Notes: generated by a model from the letters alone, not told the origin. 64,000 bases of DNA from Bin55 sp965199895 (GCA_965199895.1 CBDATJ010000003.1:62001-126000), one strand, 5' to 3'. Shown: positions 42,396 through 51,965, numbered from the stretch's first letter. Numbers and translations: made by a program.

Positions 42396-42968
42396 GTCTC
42401 TAACTAATTCTTCGCGAAGCGAATCTGTGAGCTGCACTCGACAAGGCATTTCGGGATGGACTATGCCTACCCAAACGAGCGCATTTGATTTCAATCTTTC
42501 TAGACTACTGTCGTCAAACTGATAACGAACAAAGTGCACAGCAGCTGTCTTGTTGCGTTCACTTCGATCTAAATCTTCGTTTGCAATCGCTTCGATGGGT
42601 TCACCATCACCGACTTGTACAAATAAGTGATGTTCTATTCCAGGCATACGGTGCAAAGCCACTGCTCGTTCCGCCGGATCTTCGTACTCAAACATTAGGG
42701 TCGCCTTCCAGTTATCGTCGTCTGGAATCAACATGTTGTAGGTGTCGAGTTCATCTTGTATCTCTGCTGATTCAAAAATTCTCTCCGCTCGCAGCATTTC
42801 TTGAATCTGGTAGTGCATGGACAGTCGATCTTCAAAGTGCAACGTCGCATGTTCCGTGAGACTCATCCTTCGATTCCGTTTATGTTGCATTGCTTGCTTA
42901 CGAAACTCTTCACGACGACTGGAGTACTCCTCCAAGCTCCAAAGATCTTCGCGGGTTAATTTCTTCAT
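42384..42968 (-). CDS. DUF3501 family protein
   Basis: 194 aa, no signal peptide or membrane segment. The N-terminus KLTREDLWSLEEYSSRREEFR and the ERIFE/EIQDELDTYNMLIPD region are characteristic of DUF3501. No catalytic motif is evident. The ATG at 42968 overlaps the stop of the Fe-S protein gene by 1 nt (TGATG), so it is the last gene of a rubrerythrin / Fe-S protein / DUF3501 operon. This association recurs in proteobacteria and suggests a role with the Fe-S protein in peroxide or redox defence; the biochemical function is unknown. Its 3' end overlaps oxyR on the other strand. Confidence 0.82.
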   Translation of the reverse strand: MKKLTREDLWSLEEYSSRREEFRKQAMQHKRNRRMSLTEHATLHFEDRLSMHYQIQEMLRAERIFESAEIQDELDTYNMLIPDDDNWKATLMFEYEDPAERAVALHRMPGIEHHLFVQVGDGEPIEAIANEDLDRSERNKTAAVHFVRYQFDDSSLERLKSNALVWVGIVHPEMPCRVQLTDSLREELVRDLAS

Positions 42969-44278
42969 CAATTCAATCCATAGGCACGAGCGACCATTTC
43001 GATAGGGTGCTCTGCGGTAATTTCACCTTCCAATCCTTGTTCAATGAGGTTGCTCGCCATCGGACAATCTGATCCCCAAGTGTCGGGCTGGGAAGACTTC
43101 ACTTTGCGGACCACAGGTGCACTAATTTTCTTTGCATGATCGTAGGTCTCTGAACGAAACGCATACGACCCATCGTGGCCGGAACAGCGTTCAATTTGAG
43201 TCACTTCACTGCCTGGAATCATTGCCAAAAACTCACGAGTCTTTGGACCGATGTTCTGTGTTCTTTGGTGACAAGCAGCGTGATAGGTGACTTTGCCTAG
43301 TTCAGTTTTGAAATCGGTCTTGAGATGTCCTTCTTTGTTGAGCTCTAGCAAATACTCGAATGGACTCACCATCGCCTCACTCACTTTCTTGACATCAGCA
43401 TCATCAGGATAAAGCAAGGGCATCTCCATTCGATACATCCAAGTACACGAAGGAACAATAGACATGATCTTGCGGCCGTCTTCTACTGAATTCAACAGTA
43501 AGGGAATGTTCTTTTCTTTGAGTTTTTTCACTCCACGCAAATCTCCAATCTCCAATTTGGGGACACCACAGCAGGCCATGTCTTTAATCACTACACAATC
43601 AACCCGGTTGTGCATCAATACGTTGACCAGCGCTTCAACCACTGAAGGAGCAACCGAGTTACCATAACAGGTCACATAAATTGCCACTTTCTTATCTGAC
43701 TGAGGAGCGTCTAGCGCTTTCAGTCTCTTCAGCGCAGTTTTGCTTTCAAATGCCGGTAAGGGTGCATCTGGGTGCAGTGAGAAAACAGTGTTGGCTAATT
43801 TGCGGAGTGGTTGACTCTTTGCCACTGCATTGGTGATGCCCGCAATCCCTGGTGTTGAAACGAGAGGGAAATAGGTATCGGTACTTGCGATGAGCTTATC
43901 TCTAAACTTGGTTTTCCCCTCTCTGAATTTCTGGGCTTTGCTTCTCAACATCAAATGTGGGAAATCCACTGCCCAGGGATGGGGTGGCAAATAAGGACAC
44001 TTGGTTTCTGCACACAAGTCACACAGAAAACACTCATCGACTACCTTGATATAGTCTTGTTTGTCAACACTATCCACTTCCATGGTCTCTGATTCATCGA
44101 CTAAATCAAACAACGTCGGAAATGATTTGCACAAACTCACGCATCGCCGACATCCATGACAGATGTCGAATACGCGTTCGAGTTCCTTGTTGAGATCGTC
44201 CCGATCATAAAACGACGGGGACTGCCAATCAAGGGGTTCTCGACGTGGTGCTTCTAAGTTTCCTTCGCGGTTGTCCAC
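42968..44278 (-). CDS. Fe-S oxidoreductase, GlpC/HdrD-like with CCG domain
   Basis: 436 aa, cytoplasmic. Two [4Fe-4S] motifs at the N-terminus: CHGCRRCVSLC (about residues 38-48) and CFLCDLCAETKCP (about 80-95). The C-terminal half carries cysteine-rich (CCG-type) segments: DMACCGVP and YHAACHQRTQNIG, with IERCSGHDG further on, as in heterodisulfide reductase D, GlpC and glycolate oxidase Fe-S subunits. GTG start. It follows the rubrerythrin gene by 135 bp and overlaps DUF3501. A likely electron donor or partner in rubrerythrin-linked peroxide reduction, by context only. Confidence 0.83.
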   Translation of the reverse strand: MDNREGNLEAPRREPLDWQSPSFYDRDDLNKELERVFDICHGCRRCVSLCKSFPTLFDLVDESETMEVDSVDKQDYIKVVDECFLCDLCAETKCPYLPPHPWAVDFPHLMLRSKAQKFREGKTKFRDKLIASTDTYFPLVSTPGIAGITNAVAKSQPLRKLANTVFSLHPDAPLPAFESKTALKRLKALDAPQSDKKVAIYVTCYGNSVAPSVVEALVNVLMHNRVDCVVIKDMACCGVPKLEIGDLRGVKKLKEKNIPLLLNSVEDGRKIMSIVPSCTWMYRMEMPLLYPDDADVKKVSEAMVSPFEYLLELNKEGHLKTDFKTELGKVTYHAACHQRTQNIGPKTREFLAMIPGSEVTQIERCSGHDGSYAFRSETYDHAKKISAPVVRKVKSSQPDTWGSDCPMASNLIEQGLEGEITAEHPIEMVARAYGLN

Positions 44279-44413
44279 TGGGCACTACCTATTCGGTGTA
44301 GGAATTGAGATGGGAGAAATCAGCAATACAGCACTCGAACTAAAATTCCGAGTACTGCATGCTACGTTGGAATTTGTCTTGAAGTTGGTCAGCTGTTTCC
44401 AACTGAACTGTGC

Positions 44414-44836
44414 TCAAGCACCCATTGAGTCTAGAGACTTCTGAAAACGATTTGCGTGAGATCGCTCCGCTCTTGCGAGTGTGTCGAACCAGTCGGCAAT
44501 TTCGTCGAAACCTTCGTCTCGTGCGGTTTTAGCCATTCCTGGGTACATATCGGTGTACTCGTGCGTTTCACCAGCAATAGCAGCTTTCAGATTGTCTGAG
44601 GTTGTACCGATGGGTAGACCTGTTGCTGGGTCGCCAACATCTTCCATGTACTCAAGATGACCATGAGCATGTCCGGTCTCGCCTTCGGCTGTAGATCGAA
44701 ACACTGCAGCTACATCGTTTTCACCTTCAATGTCTGCTTTTGCCGCGAAGTACAAATAACGCCGATTGGCTTGAGATTCACCAGAAAATGCGTCTTTTAG
44801 GTTTTGCAGCGTCTTGCTGTTGCTTAGAACCGTCAT
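44414..44836 (-). CDS. Rubrerythrin-like di-iron protein without rubredoxin domain
   Basis: 140 aa ferritin-like four-helix protein. The ATG at 44836 has AAGGAG 8 nt upstream; codons further up are promoter DNA. Di-iron ligands are in GESQANRRYLYF, EGETGHAHGHLEY, ETHEYTDMYP and ARAERSHANRF (E...ExxH patterns). The C-terminal CxxC rubredoxin domain of classical rubrerythrin is missing, so electrons must come from another protein, possibly the Fe-S protein encoded next. Probably reduces peroxide. A perfect -10 and an OxyR-like site precede it. Confidence 0.9.
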   Translation of the reverse strand: MTVLSNSKTLQNLKDAFSGESQANRRYLYFAAKADIEGENDVAAVFRSTAEGETGHAHGHLEYMEDVGDPATGLPIGTTSDNLKAAIAGETHEYTDMYPGMAKTARDEGFDEIADWFDTLARAERSHANRFQKSLDSMGA

Positions 44837-44882
44837 TCGTTTTACTCCTTTTGAACGTTTGCGGGGGTGAGTGTGAAAAAAA

Positions 44883-44888
44883 ATTATA
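44883..44888 (-). promoter_or_regulatory. -10 element of the rubrerythrin operon
   Basis: Perfect TATAAT read leftward, followed by a T8 run, 47 nt before the start codon. The -35 position (about 44906-44911, ATTTTG) is poor, as expected of an activator-dependent promoter. Confidence 0.6.
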
Positions 44889-44909
44889 GAGAGCAAAACC
44901 AACAACAAA

Positions 44910-44946
44910 ATTGCTTTTTTCTATCGTTTAAATAGATGATGTCTAA
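44910..44946. promoter_or_regulatory. Probable OxyR binding site
   Basis: Four tetramers in the OxyR spacing: ATTG, N7, CTAT, N7, ATAG, N7, CTAA (consensus ATAG-N7-CTAT-N7-ATAG-N7-CTAT; matches 3, 4, 4 and 3 of 4). It touches the -35 position of the rubrerythrin promoter, the usual place for OxyR activation, and could also act on the divergent MATE gene. Confidence 0.6.
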
Positions 44947-44994
44947 GTGATCGTGCAGACAATACACCGTTTTGTCAATTGAATTGAGAGTCTA

Positions 44995-46392
44995 GTGAGC
45001 ATGTTTAGAAAGAGCTATGGTCGCGAATTTACCCGTCTTGGGTTGCTCGCTGCACCTCTCATGGTCGCTCAAGTATCACAAATGGGGATGGGGGTTATCG
45101 ATGTAGTCATCACTGGACGATATGGTACCGTTGATCAAGCTGGGGTCGCCCTGGGCACCAGTATGTTTTGGCCGCTCACACTCCTGATGACCGGAATATT
45201 GTTAGCAGTGACTCCTACTGTGGCTCAACTCCACGGCGCAAGACAAACTCACCAAACGGGACGAGTGGTACGCCAAGCACTTTGGCTTGCTCTCGTTCTA
45301 TCGATACTCTTGTTCCTCATCATGCAAAACATGGAACCCGTGTATCGATGGATTGGAGTGGATCCTCAAGCTGTTCCTATTGCGGCGGGTTTCCTCAAAG
45401 CTCAAAGTTACGGAATATTTGCTATTGCAGGATATCTCGCACTCAAGAATCTCTGTGAAGGTTTGGGAATGACCCTCCCAAGCATGGTGATTCTAGTATG
45501 TGCATTCTTATTGAAGATTCCACTCAGTTATTCGTTGGTCTTTGGCCTAGGTGAGATTGAGGGGATGGGTGGAATCGGCTGCGGTGTCGCAACTGCGATC
45601 ATCATGTGGTTTCAACTGGTCTGTGTGATCATCGCCATCATGATTACTCGTATTAGAAAATCGGGTGTCTTTTCAAGTATGGAACCTCCTGATCTCAAGA
45701 CTATGGGCAATCTCATAAAAATCGGATTTCCAATGGGATTCACTATTTTTGTGGAAGTTGGGTTCTTTGCGACGGTAGGACTGCTTGTAGGTAAGCTCGG
45801 CATCAATGCAGTTGCATCTCATGTGATTGCTATCAATGTAGGAAGCATTGGTTTCATGATTCCTCTCGCACTCAGTATGGCTAGCACGATTCGTGTCGGG
45901 ACGAATGTGGGTGCCTCGCGGTTCCATGCAGCCAATCGAACCATCGCAGTCGCCATAGTCAGTTCTTTCGTCATCGCCATGCTGATTGCACTCACACTAC
46001 TCACGGCAAGATTTCCCATCGTTGGGTTGTATACCGATGATCCAGCAGTCATCCCACTGGCAGCTTCCTTGCTATTGATGTGTGCGTTGTTTCAACTCTT
46101 TGATGCCAGTCAAATCACAGCACTGGGTTTATTGCGTGGCTTCAAGGATACCTCCATTCCAGCGGTTTTGGCGATCACTTCCTATTGGTTACTCGGAATG
46201 CCTGTTGGACTGTTCTTTGCCTTTGGATGGGGAGATTTCGAAGGCTGGGGAGTCAGCGGATTTTGGATCGGTTTTGTCCTAGGCTTGATTTCTGCTTCAG
46301 TTCTCTTGTTAATCCGGCTTCGGTGGGTGTCTCGTCATGCGAGCTTAGTCGTTGCTAGAAATCAAATCGAAACCTTGCAAGCCACCGCTTAA
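44995..46392 (+). CDS. MATE family multidrug efflux transporter
   Basis: Inner-membrane Na+- or H+-coupled exporter with twelve hydrophobic segments in two halves. Typical features: GLLAAPLMVAQVSQMGMGVIDVVITGRYG at the N-terminus (first helices, here quoted only in part as MGVIDVVITG), VALGTSMFWP, and ALGLLRGFKDT in the second half. 465 aa, usual NorM/YdhE size. GTG at 44995 or ATG at 45001; the SD (GAGAG) fits either. Divergent from rubrerythrin with 158 bp between, sharing the OxyR-like site. Substrates unknown. Confidence 0.9.
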   Translation: MSMFRKSYGREFTRLGLLAAPLMVAQVSQMGMGVIDVVITGRYGTVDQAGVALGTSMFWPLTLLMTGILLAVTPTVAQLHGARQTHQTGRVVRQALWLALVLSILLFLIMQNMEPVYRWIGVDPQAVPIAAGFLKAQSYGIFAIAGYLALKNLCEGLGMTLPSMVILVCAFLLKIPLSYSLVFGLGEIEGMGGIGCGVATAIIMWFQLVCVIIAIMITRIRKSGVFSSMEPPDLKTMGNLIKIGFPMGFTIFVEVGFFATVGLLVGKLGINAVASHVIAINVGSIGFMIPLALSMASTIRVGTNVGASRFHAANRTIAVAIVSSFVIAMLIALTLLTARFPIVGLYTDDPAVIPLAASLLLMCALFQLFDASQITALGLLRGFKDTSIPAVLAITSYWLLGMPVGLFFAFGWGDFEGWGVSGFWIGFVLGLISASVLLLIRLRWVSRHASLVVARNQIETLQATA

Positions 46393-46515
46393 GTTCTGAT
46401 TTCCCAGGAGGCACTCGAGCCATCGTGCCCGGTGTCAACCATCCCCTTCGATAGGGTGATTCGAACTTAGGTTTACAATCATGCATGGTAAAGACGATTG
46501 ATATGCGAGTTATCC

Positions 46516-46959
46516 GTGCGGAAGCGATACCGCTTTAATCTATTTGAGTATCTAGCACAATGCGACCAAAACTATGTTCGCTTGTCAGCCTTACTCTATA
46601 AAGAGGATTCGAAGGACTTCGAGTCAGTATCCGTTACTCTCGATCAACATCTTGAAAACATTTCCTTCTACATCACCGAAAGCACTCGCTATACCTCACA
46701 AATTACCATTGTTCAACAGATGCCTGGTTCTCTAGACGATCTGGTGTTGAAGGTTCGTGCTTACCACGACGTGTGCTGTAGCGAAGTCTTGAGTTTTCAA
46801 GGTCACAGCGACGACACCGCCCGTTACGACTATCCCAATGAGGCAATGCGGACACCAGACGAAAAGATGCAAAACAACCGGCTACTCGGAGAAATGCTAG
46901 AACTTTGCCTAGGGGCCGGAACTGTGGTTCGAGAAATACCGCGTCTGATGGCATGCTGA
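46516..46959 (+). CDS. yqiB: DUF1249 protein YqiB
   Basis: 147 aa, similar to E. coli YqiB (140 aa): the ITESTRYTSQITIVQ, VRAYHD and ARYDYPNEAMRTPDEKMQNN segments match the family. The GTG at 46516 (RKRYRFNLFEYL) is chosen by similarity to the family N-terminus; a TTG at 46498 is possible. Function unknown. It keeps the conserved place before cpdA, but nudF before it and yqiA after cpdA are not present. Confidence 0.85.
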   Translation: MRKRYRFNLFEYLAQCDQNYVRLSALLYKEDSKDFESVSVTLDQHLENISFYITESTRYTSQITIVQQMPGSLDDLVLKVRAYHDVCCSEVLSFQGHSDDTARYDYPNEAMRTPDEKMQNNRLLGEMLELCLGAGTVVREIPRLMAC

Positions 46960-47018
46960 ACAGCATGTAGCTGATTCTCAAGTTCACCTCACGGAAGAGC
47001 AAGAACGATAAAATTGAG

Positions 47019-47786
47019 ATGAGTAGTAGTTTCGTACTCCACATCACGGACTGCCACCTCTACGAGGATAAAGAAGCAGTCAAAAATCGCATTCGTCCTT
47101 TCTATTCGTTGAAAGCTGTGGTTGATGCTGCGTTGTCGCAGCAGGCTGCTGACGCAGTCATTGTGAGTGGAGATGTCGCCCATGAACCCACTAGTGAGAC
47201 CTACAGTCACTTAAAGAACATACTCTCGGTTGCAACCACATCGAATGTTCTAGTTTTGCCGGGTAATCACGATGTTGAAGCTCCATTTCGAAAGCATTTT
47301 GAGAGAGAGTTTGTTGAGTTAGATGAATGGAACATTTTTGCAATTGACACCCATGTGGATGGGAAGTTGGAAGGGTATGTGGCTTCTTCAACCATAGACC
47401 AACTCTTCCAACGAGTGACCGAGACAACCGCATCCGTTTTAGTGACCGGACACCACCCTATCGCAAATGTGGAGGTCAATTGGCTAGATGCTCATCAAGT
47501 GAGCAACCCCGATATCATTCGGAAATTGCTCACCCAGGACTCAAAAATCAAAGCCTATGTATGCGGACACGTTCACATGGAAACGGATCGCACTATAGAC
47601 GGACTCAGACAAATTTCCACACCCTCGACATGTTGGCAGTTTGCAAAACAAAGAGAAGGGTTTGCGTTTGACACCGCTCTCCCTGGCTGGAGGTGGTTTG
47701 AACTCGGGCAAGACGGCTCACTCTACACACAAACCTATCGATTGAAATCAAAACAACCCGAGTGGTACGTTCATGCCGACGCGTGA
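47019..47786 (+). CDS. cpdA: 3',5'-cyclic-AMP phosphodiesterase CpdA
   Basis: Class III metallophosphoesterase that hydrolyses cAMP. The five metal motifs are in order: D-x-H in ITDCHL, GDVAHE, GNHD, GHHP and GHVH. 255 aa; ATG 47019. Overlaps parE by 14 nt. The neighbours yqiB and parE match the E. coli region, which supports CpdA over a generic phosphoesterase. Confidence 0.9.
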   Translation: MSSSFVLHITDCHLYEDKEAVKNRIRPFYSLKAVVDAALSQQAADAVIVSGDVAHEPTSETYSHLKNILSVATTSNVLVLPGNHDVEAPFRKHFEREFVELDEWNIFAIDTHVDGKLEGYVASSTIDQLFQRVTETTASVLVTGHHPIANVEVNWLDAHQVSNPDIIRKLLTQDSKIKAYVCGHVHMETDRTIDGLRQISTPSTCWQFAKQREGFAFDTALPGWRWFELGQDGSLYTQTYRLKSKQPEWYVHADA

Positions 47787-49713
47787 GGATTACACCTCTT
47801 CTTCTATCCTTGTTTTAGAAGGGCTCAACCCTGTCCGTCGCCGACCGGGAATGTACACAGACACCAGCAGACCTAACCATCTCCTTCAAGAAGTCGTTGA
47901 CAACTGCGTAGACGAAGTGCTAGCAGGTTTTGCTAGCTGCATCAGTGTGAGTCTCAATGCGGATAGGTCGGTTCGAGTAGCAGACAACGGACGGGGTATG
48001 CCTGTCGATGTTCACCCCGTTCATGGTACCACCGGAGTGGAACTCATCATGACCACTCTTCATGCCGGTGCGAAATTCGATAACGAGTCGTATCGATTTG
48101 CTGGTGGACTCCACGGAGTCGGAGTCTCTGTCGTGAATGCCTTGTCCAAATGGGTAGAGGTAGAAGTCAAACAAGGCGGTCAAATCTATAAACAACGATT
48201 TGAGGAGGGACAACCGGTCACATCTCTCGAAGTAGTCGGTACGGTTGGGAAGAAAAACACGGGAACGGTAGTCACTTTTGAACCAGACGGACAGTTCTTT
48301 GAAGTTGACAAAATCGCACTCCAACGAACCCGACATCTACTTCGAGCTAAAGCCATACTTTGCAAGGGACTTGAAGTCTCTTTGACTTATCTAGAAAACA
48401 ATCGCGAACTCACTGAGCAATGGCAATATGAAGATGGGCTAAGCCAATACCTAATCGAAGAAACCAAGAGTGAGCGAGTGCCCATACAACCGTTTTACCA
48501 CAGCTCTACGGGCGAACGTGAATCGCTCGCAGTTGCATGGACCTGGGTCAGTGACCCCACAGAGCAACTCAGCGAAAGCTATGTCAATCTCATCCCCACT
48601 CCGCTAGGTGGATCACACGTCAACGGGATGCGCTCGGGTATCGCTGAAGCTCTGAGAGAGTTTTGTGAATTTAGAAATCTGCTACCACGAGGTGTCAAGC
48701 TGACCGCAGATGATGCGATGAAAGGATGCTCTTTCGTGCTCTCTGCCATGATGCAAGAACCCCAGTTCAGTGGACAAACTAAAGAACGGTTGTCGTCAAG
48801 AGAAGCGACCACCTTCATAAGCAGCGCCACCAAAGACTCGTTTAGCTTGTGGTTGAACGAACACCCCACTGACGGAACAAAAATCGCAGAAGGGGCTATC
48901 GCTCAAGCCCAAGAGCGAATCCAAAGCAGCAAAAAAGTCAAACGCAAAACCTACGCAGCCGGCCCAACTCTACCAGGCAAGCTCGCTGATTGCACTTCTC
49001 AAGACCCCGAACAAACTGAACTCTTTCTGGTTGAGGGCGACTCCGCTGGAGGGACCGCAGTTCAAGCACGAGATCGAGAATTTCAAGCTGTACTCCCTTT
49101 GCGAGGGAAAATCATGAATACCTGGGAAATCGACTCAAAATTAGTCATGAACTCCCAAACCGTCGTTGACATTGCTCAAGCGATTGGGGTTGAGCCCGGA
49201 GCACAAGATTGCAATCGACTTCGATATGGGAAGATTTGCATTCTCGCGGATGCAGACTCTGATGGTGCACACATAGCCACACTCCTTTGTGCCCTATTTC
49301 TCAAGCATTTCCCAGATCTGGTTGATAAAGGACACATTTTTGTGGCAATGCCCCCACTCTATCGGATTGATGTGGGTAAACAGGTTTTCTATACCATCGA
49401 CGATGCAGAGCGAGTTGCTTTGCTGGATCGTCTCAAGCGAGAGAAAGTTAGAGGTGAACCAGTCGTTCAGAGATTTAAAGGTCTCGGAGAGATGAACCCT
49501 TTGCAACTTCGGGAAACTACTATATCGGTAAAAGCTCGCAGATTAGTGCAGTTGACCATCGATCAACCCAAGATCACTCACGATGTCATGGATATGTTGC
49601 TCGCCCGAAAACGTTCTCGTGATCGACGGGAATGGTTGGAAGCCAACGGAGACCAAACTGAAGTTCTACGATTTGAGAATAAGGAACCGGTAGCAGTGGA
49701 AACTTGGAACTAG
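47773..49713 (+). CDS. parE: DNA topoisomerase IV subunit B
   Basis: ATPase subunit of topoisomerase IV, which unlinks daughter chromosomes. GHKL ATPase (VVDNCVDEVLAG, VADNGRGMPVD, GGLHGVGVSVVNALS), transducer, and TOPRIM domain (VEGDSAGG; DADSDGAHI) are all present, with KGLGEMNP near the end. 646 aa, which fits ParE rather than the longer GyrB. parC follows after 17 bp. Confidence 0.96.
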   Translation: MPTREDYTSSSILVLEGLNPVRRRPGMYTDTSRPNHLLQEVVDNCVDEVLAGFASCISVSLNADRSVRVADNGRGMPVDVHPVHGTTGVELIMTTLHAGAKFDNESYRFAGGLHGVGVSVVNALSKWVEVEVKQGGQIYKQRFEEGQPVTSLEVVGTVGKKNTGTVVTFEPDGQFFEVDKIALQRTRHLLRAKAILCKGLEVSLTYLENNRELTEQWQYEDGLSQYLIEETKSERVPIQPFYHSSTGERESLAVAWTWVSDPTEQLSESYVNLIPTPLGGSHVNGMRSGIAEALREFCEFRNLLPRGVKLTADDAMKGCSFVLSAMMQEPQFSGQTKERLSSREATTFISSATKDSFSLWLNEHPTDGTKIAEGAIAQAQERIQSSKKVKRKTYAAGPTLPGKLADCTSQDPEQTELFLVEGDSAGGTAVQARDREFQAVLPLRGKIMNTWEIDSKLVMNSQTVVDIAQAIGVEPGAQDCNRLRYGKICILADADSDGAHIATLLCALFLKHFPDLVDKGHIFVAMPPLYRIDVGKQVFYTIDDAERVALLDRLKREKVRGEPVVQRFKGLGEMNPLQLRETTISVKARRLVQLTIDQPKITHDVMDMLLARKRSRDRREWLEANGDQTEVLRFENKEPVAVETWN

Positions 49714-49730
49714 CCTTCGGTGAAGTCTGA

Positions 49731-51965
49731 GTGACCCATCACGACCTCCCTGCAGAGAGCCTTGACCTGCACAAGTACACGTCGCAGGCATACCTAGACT
49801 ACTCTCTCTACGTTATCCATGATCGCGCAGTTCCCTTTTTGGGCGATGGACTAAAGCCAGTTCAACGTCGCATCATTTATGCAATGCAACAACTGGGTAT
49901 CACCCATCAAGCAAAGTATGCAAAAAGTGCACGAACAGTTGGCGATGTGATCGGTAAATACCATCCACACGGTGAACAGGCGTGTTACGAATCTATGGTG
50001 CTCATGGCCCAACCATTCTCGTTCCGTTACCCACTTATCGACGGACAGGGAAATTGGGGATCACCCGATGATCCGAAGTCGTTTGCGGCCCAACGATATA
50101 CCGAAGCTAGACTCACTCGTGAAGCTACCCTACTCTACGATGAACTGAATCAGGGCACCGTCGATTTCACACCGAACTTTGACGGGACGATCAAGGAACC
50201 AGTGTGTTTCCCATCCAAAGTTCCGTTTTTGCTACTCAATGGTAGTATGGGGATAGCAGTAGGTATGGCTACTGATGTACTACCGCACAATCTGAAAGAA
50301 ATCGTCAACGCATGCATGTTGATGCTGAGTAACGCATCCGCTAAAGTTGAAGATCTACTCGAAGTCGTCAAAGGACCAGATTTCCCAACCGGAGGGATCA
50401 TCTCTGTCACTTCTGATGAACTCAAACGCATCTATGAAACCGGACAGGGAACTCTACGAAGTCGAGCGCGCTTTGAGCATGAAGACGGCAACATCATCAT
50501 CACACAAATCCCCTATATGAGTTCACCATCGCGGATTCTGGAACAGATCGCAGAACAAATGCACGCTAAGAGACTTCCTATGCTGGTGGATCTGCGCGAT
50601 GAATCAGACCATGAAAGTCCAGTGCGACTAGTGCTGGTACCTAGATCCAATCGAGTCGATTCCGAAAGACTGATGCAACACCTATATGCGACGACTGACC
50701 TAGAACGAACCTGTCGACTCAATCTCAACGTCATCGGACTTGACAGTAAGCCTCGCGTCTATGCTCTCAATAAGCTACTGAAAGACTGGCTTACGTTTCG
50801 GAAAACAATTGTATATCGTCGACTACAGCACCGAGTCAGTCAAATCGAATACCGATTGGAGGTGGTGGAGGGCTTAGTGATCGCTCATTTGAATATTGAT
50901 GAGGTTATTCGCATCGTTCGAGAAGAAGACAAACCCAAAGCTGTGTTGCAAGAAACTTTTGAAATCACAGAATTACAAGCAACGTCCATTCTCGAGCTAC
51001 GGATTCGTCAACTTTCGCGATTGGAACACTCCAAGCTCACCGCAGAACTATCTACTCTCAATGCTGAACTAGAAGAACTCACTCGAATACTTAACTCCAC
51101 TCGTGCACTCAATCATCTGATACGCAAGGAACTGCAAGCGATTGCTGATACCTATGGAGATCAGAGAAGAACTGAAATTGATACCCACGCAGAGGTAGCC
51201 GAAGCGTTTTCCGAATCTGATCTGGTTTCTAACGAACCTGTAACTCTCATTTTGTCCCAAAAAGGATGGATTAGAGTTGCCAAGGGACACTCCATTGTTG
51301 ATCCCACCAGCTTGAACTATCGAGAAGGAGATGAATATCTGACCTCGTCGCATGCACGAAGAAACGATGCTTGTATCTTCTTTGACTCTACTGGTAGAAG
51401 CTATTCAGCTCCCATTGTTAATTTACCCTCTGCACGGAGACAAGGCGAGCCACTAACCAGTACACTGACACCTCCCGCTGGAGCTCGATTTGTTGGACTC
51501 GTTCCCGCGAATGCTGGTGAAGTGATCCTTGCAAACAGTGGCGGTATAGGTTTCAGATTACCTGTAGAAGCAGCAGTCACCAATATCCGAGCCGGCAAGA
51601 CTGTCATGGTGATGGAAGAAGATCAAGTCTTACTTCACCCCAGTATCGTACACCCCCAGGGATTGATAGTCCTAATCACCAAAACCAGCCGAATCTTGGT
51701 TCTTTCTGTGGGTGACATCCCTCAACGTCGCAGAGGCAAGGGAGTACGATTAGTGGGGTTGTCCCTTCGTACTCCAGACAAGACGGCGGACAGTCTCAAA
51801 GAGGTAGTCTGCGTCGCACCGAAGACAAAAGTTCTCATCACTTCCGGGAAGCGAAAGCTCACCTTGAATCACAAGAAACTATCAGAGTACATTGGCTCAC
51901 GAGGACGAATGGGGCACAAATTACCCCGCGGCTATAGTCAGGTAGATTCGCTAGAGTTAGTCTAA
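49731..51965 (+). CDS. parC: DNA topoisomerase IV subunit A
   Basis: DNA-cleaving subunit of topoisomerase IV. Catalytic Tyr123 lies in AAQRYTEARLT; the quinolone region reads KYHPHGEQACYESM. At the place of E. coli Ser80 there is Gln83, and Asp79 is Glu82. A tower/coiled-coil region and a C-terminal beta-pinwheel with degenerate blades follow. 744 aa, GTG start. Its stop overlaps the stop of the convergent epmB gene by 4 nt. Confidence 0.96.
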   Translation: MTHHDLPAESLDLHKYTSQAYLDYSLYVIHDRAVPFLGDGLKPVQRRIIYAMQQLGITHQAKYAKSARTVGDVIGKYHPHGEQACYESMVLMAQPFSFRYPLIDGQGNWGSPDDPKSFAAQRYTEARLTREATLLYDELNQGTVDFTPNFDGTIKEPVCFPSKVPFLLLNGSMGIAVGMATDVLPHNLKEIVNACMLMLSNASAKVEDLLEVVKGPDFPTGGIISVTSDELKRIYETGQGTLRSRARFEHEDGNIIITQIPYMSSPSRILEQIAEQMHAKRLPMLVDLRDESDHESPVRLVLVPRSNRVDSERLMQHLYATTDLERTCRLNLNVIGLDSKPRVYALNKLLKDWLTFRKTIVYRRLQHRVSQIEYRLEVVEGLVIAHLNIDEVIRIVREEDKPKAVLQETFEITELQATSILELRIRQLSRLEHSKLTAELSTLNAELEELTRILNSTRALNHLIRKELQAIADTYGDQRRTEIDTHAEVAEAFSESDLVSNEPVTLILSQKGWIRVAKGHSIVDPTSLNYREGDEYLTSSHARRNDACIFFDSTGRSYSAPIVNLPSARRQGEPLTSTLTPPAGARFVGLVPANAGEVILANSGGIGFRLPVEAAVTNIRAGKTVMVMEEDQVLLHPSIVHPQGLIVLITKTSRILVLSVGDIPQRRRGKGVRLVGLSLRTPDKTADSLKEVVCVAPKTKVLITSGKRKLTLNHKKLSEYIGSRGRMGHKLPRGYSQVDSLELV

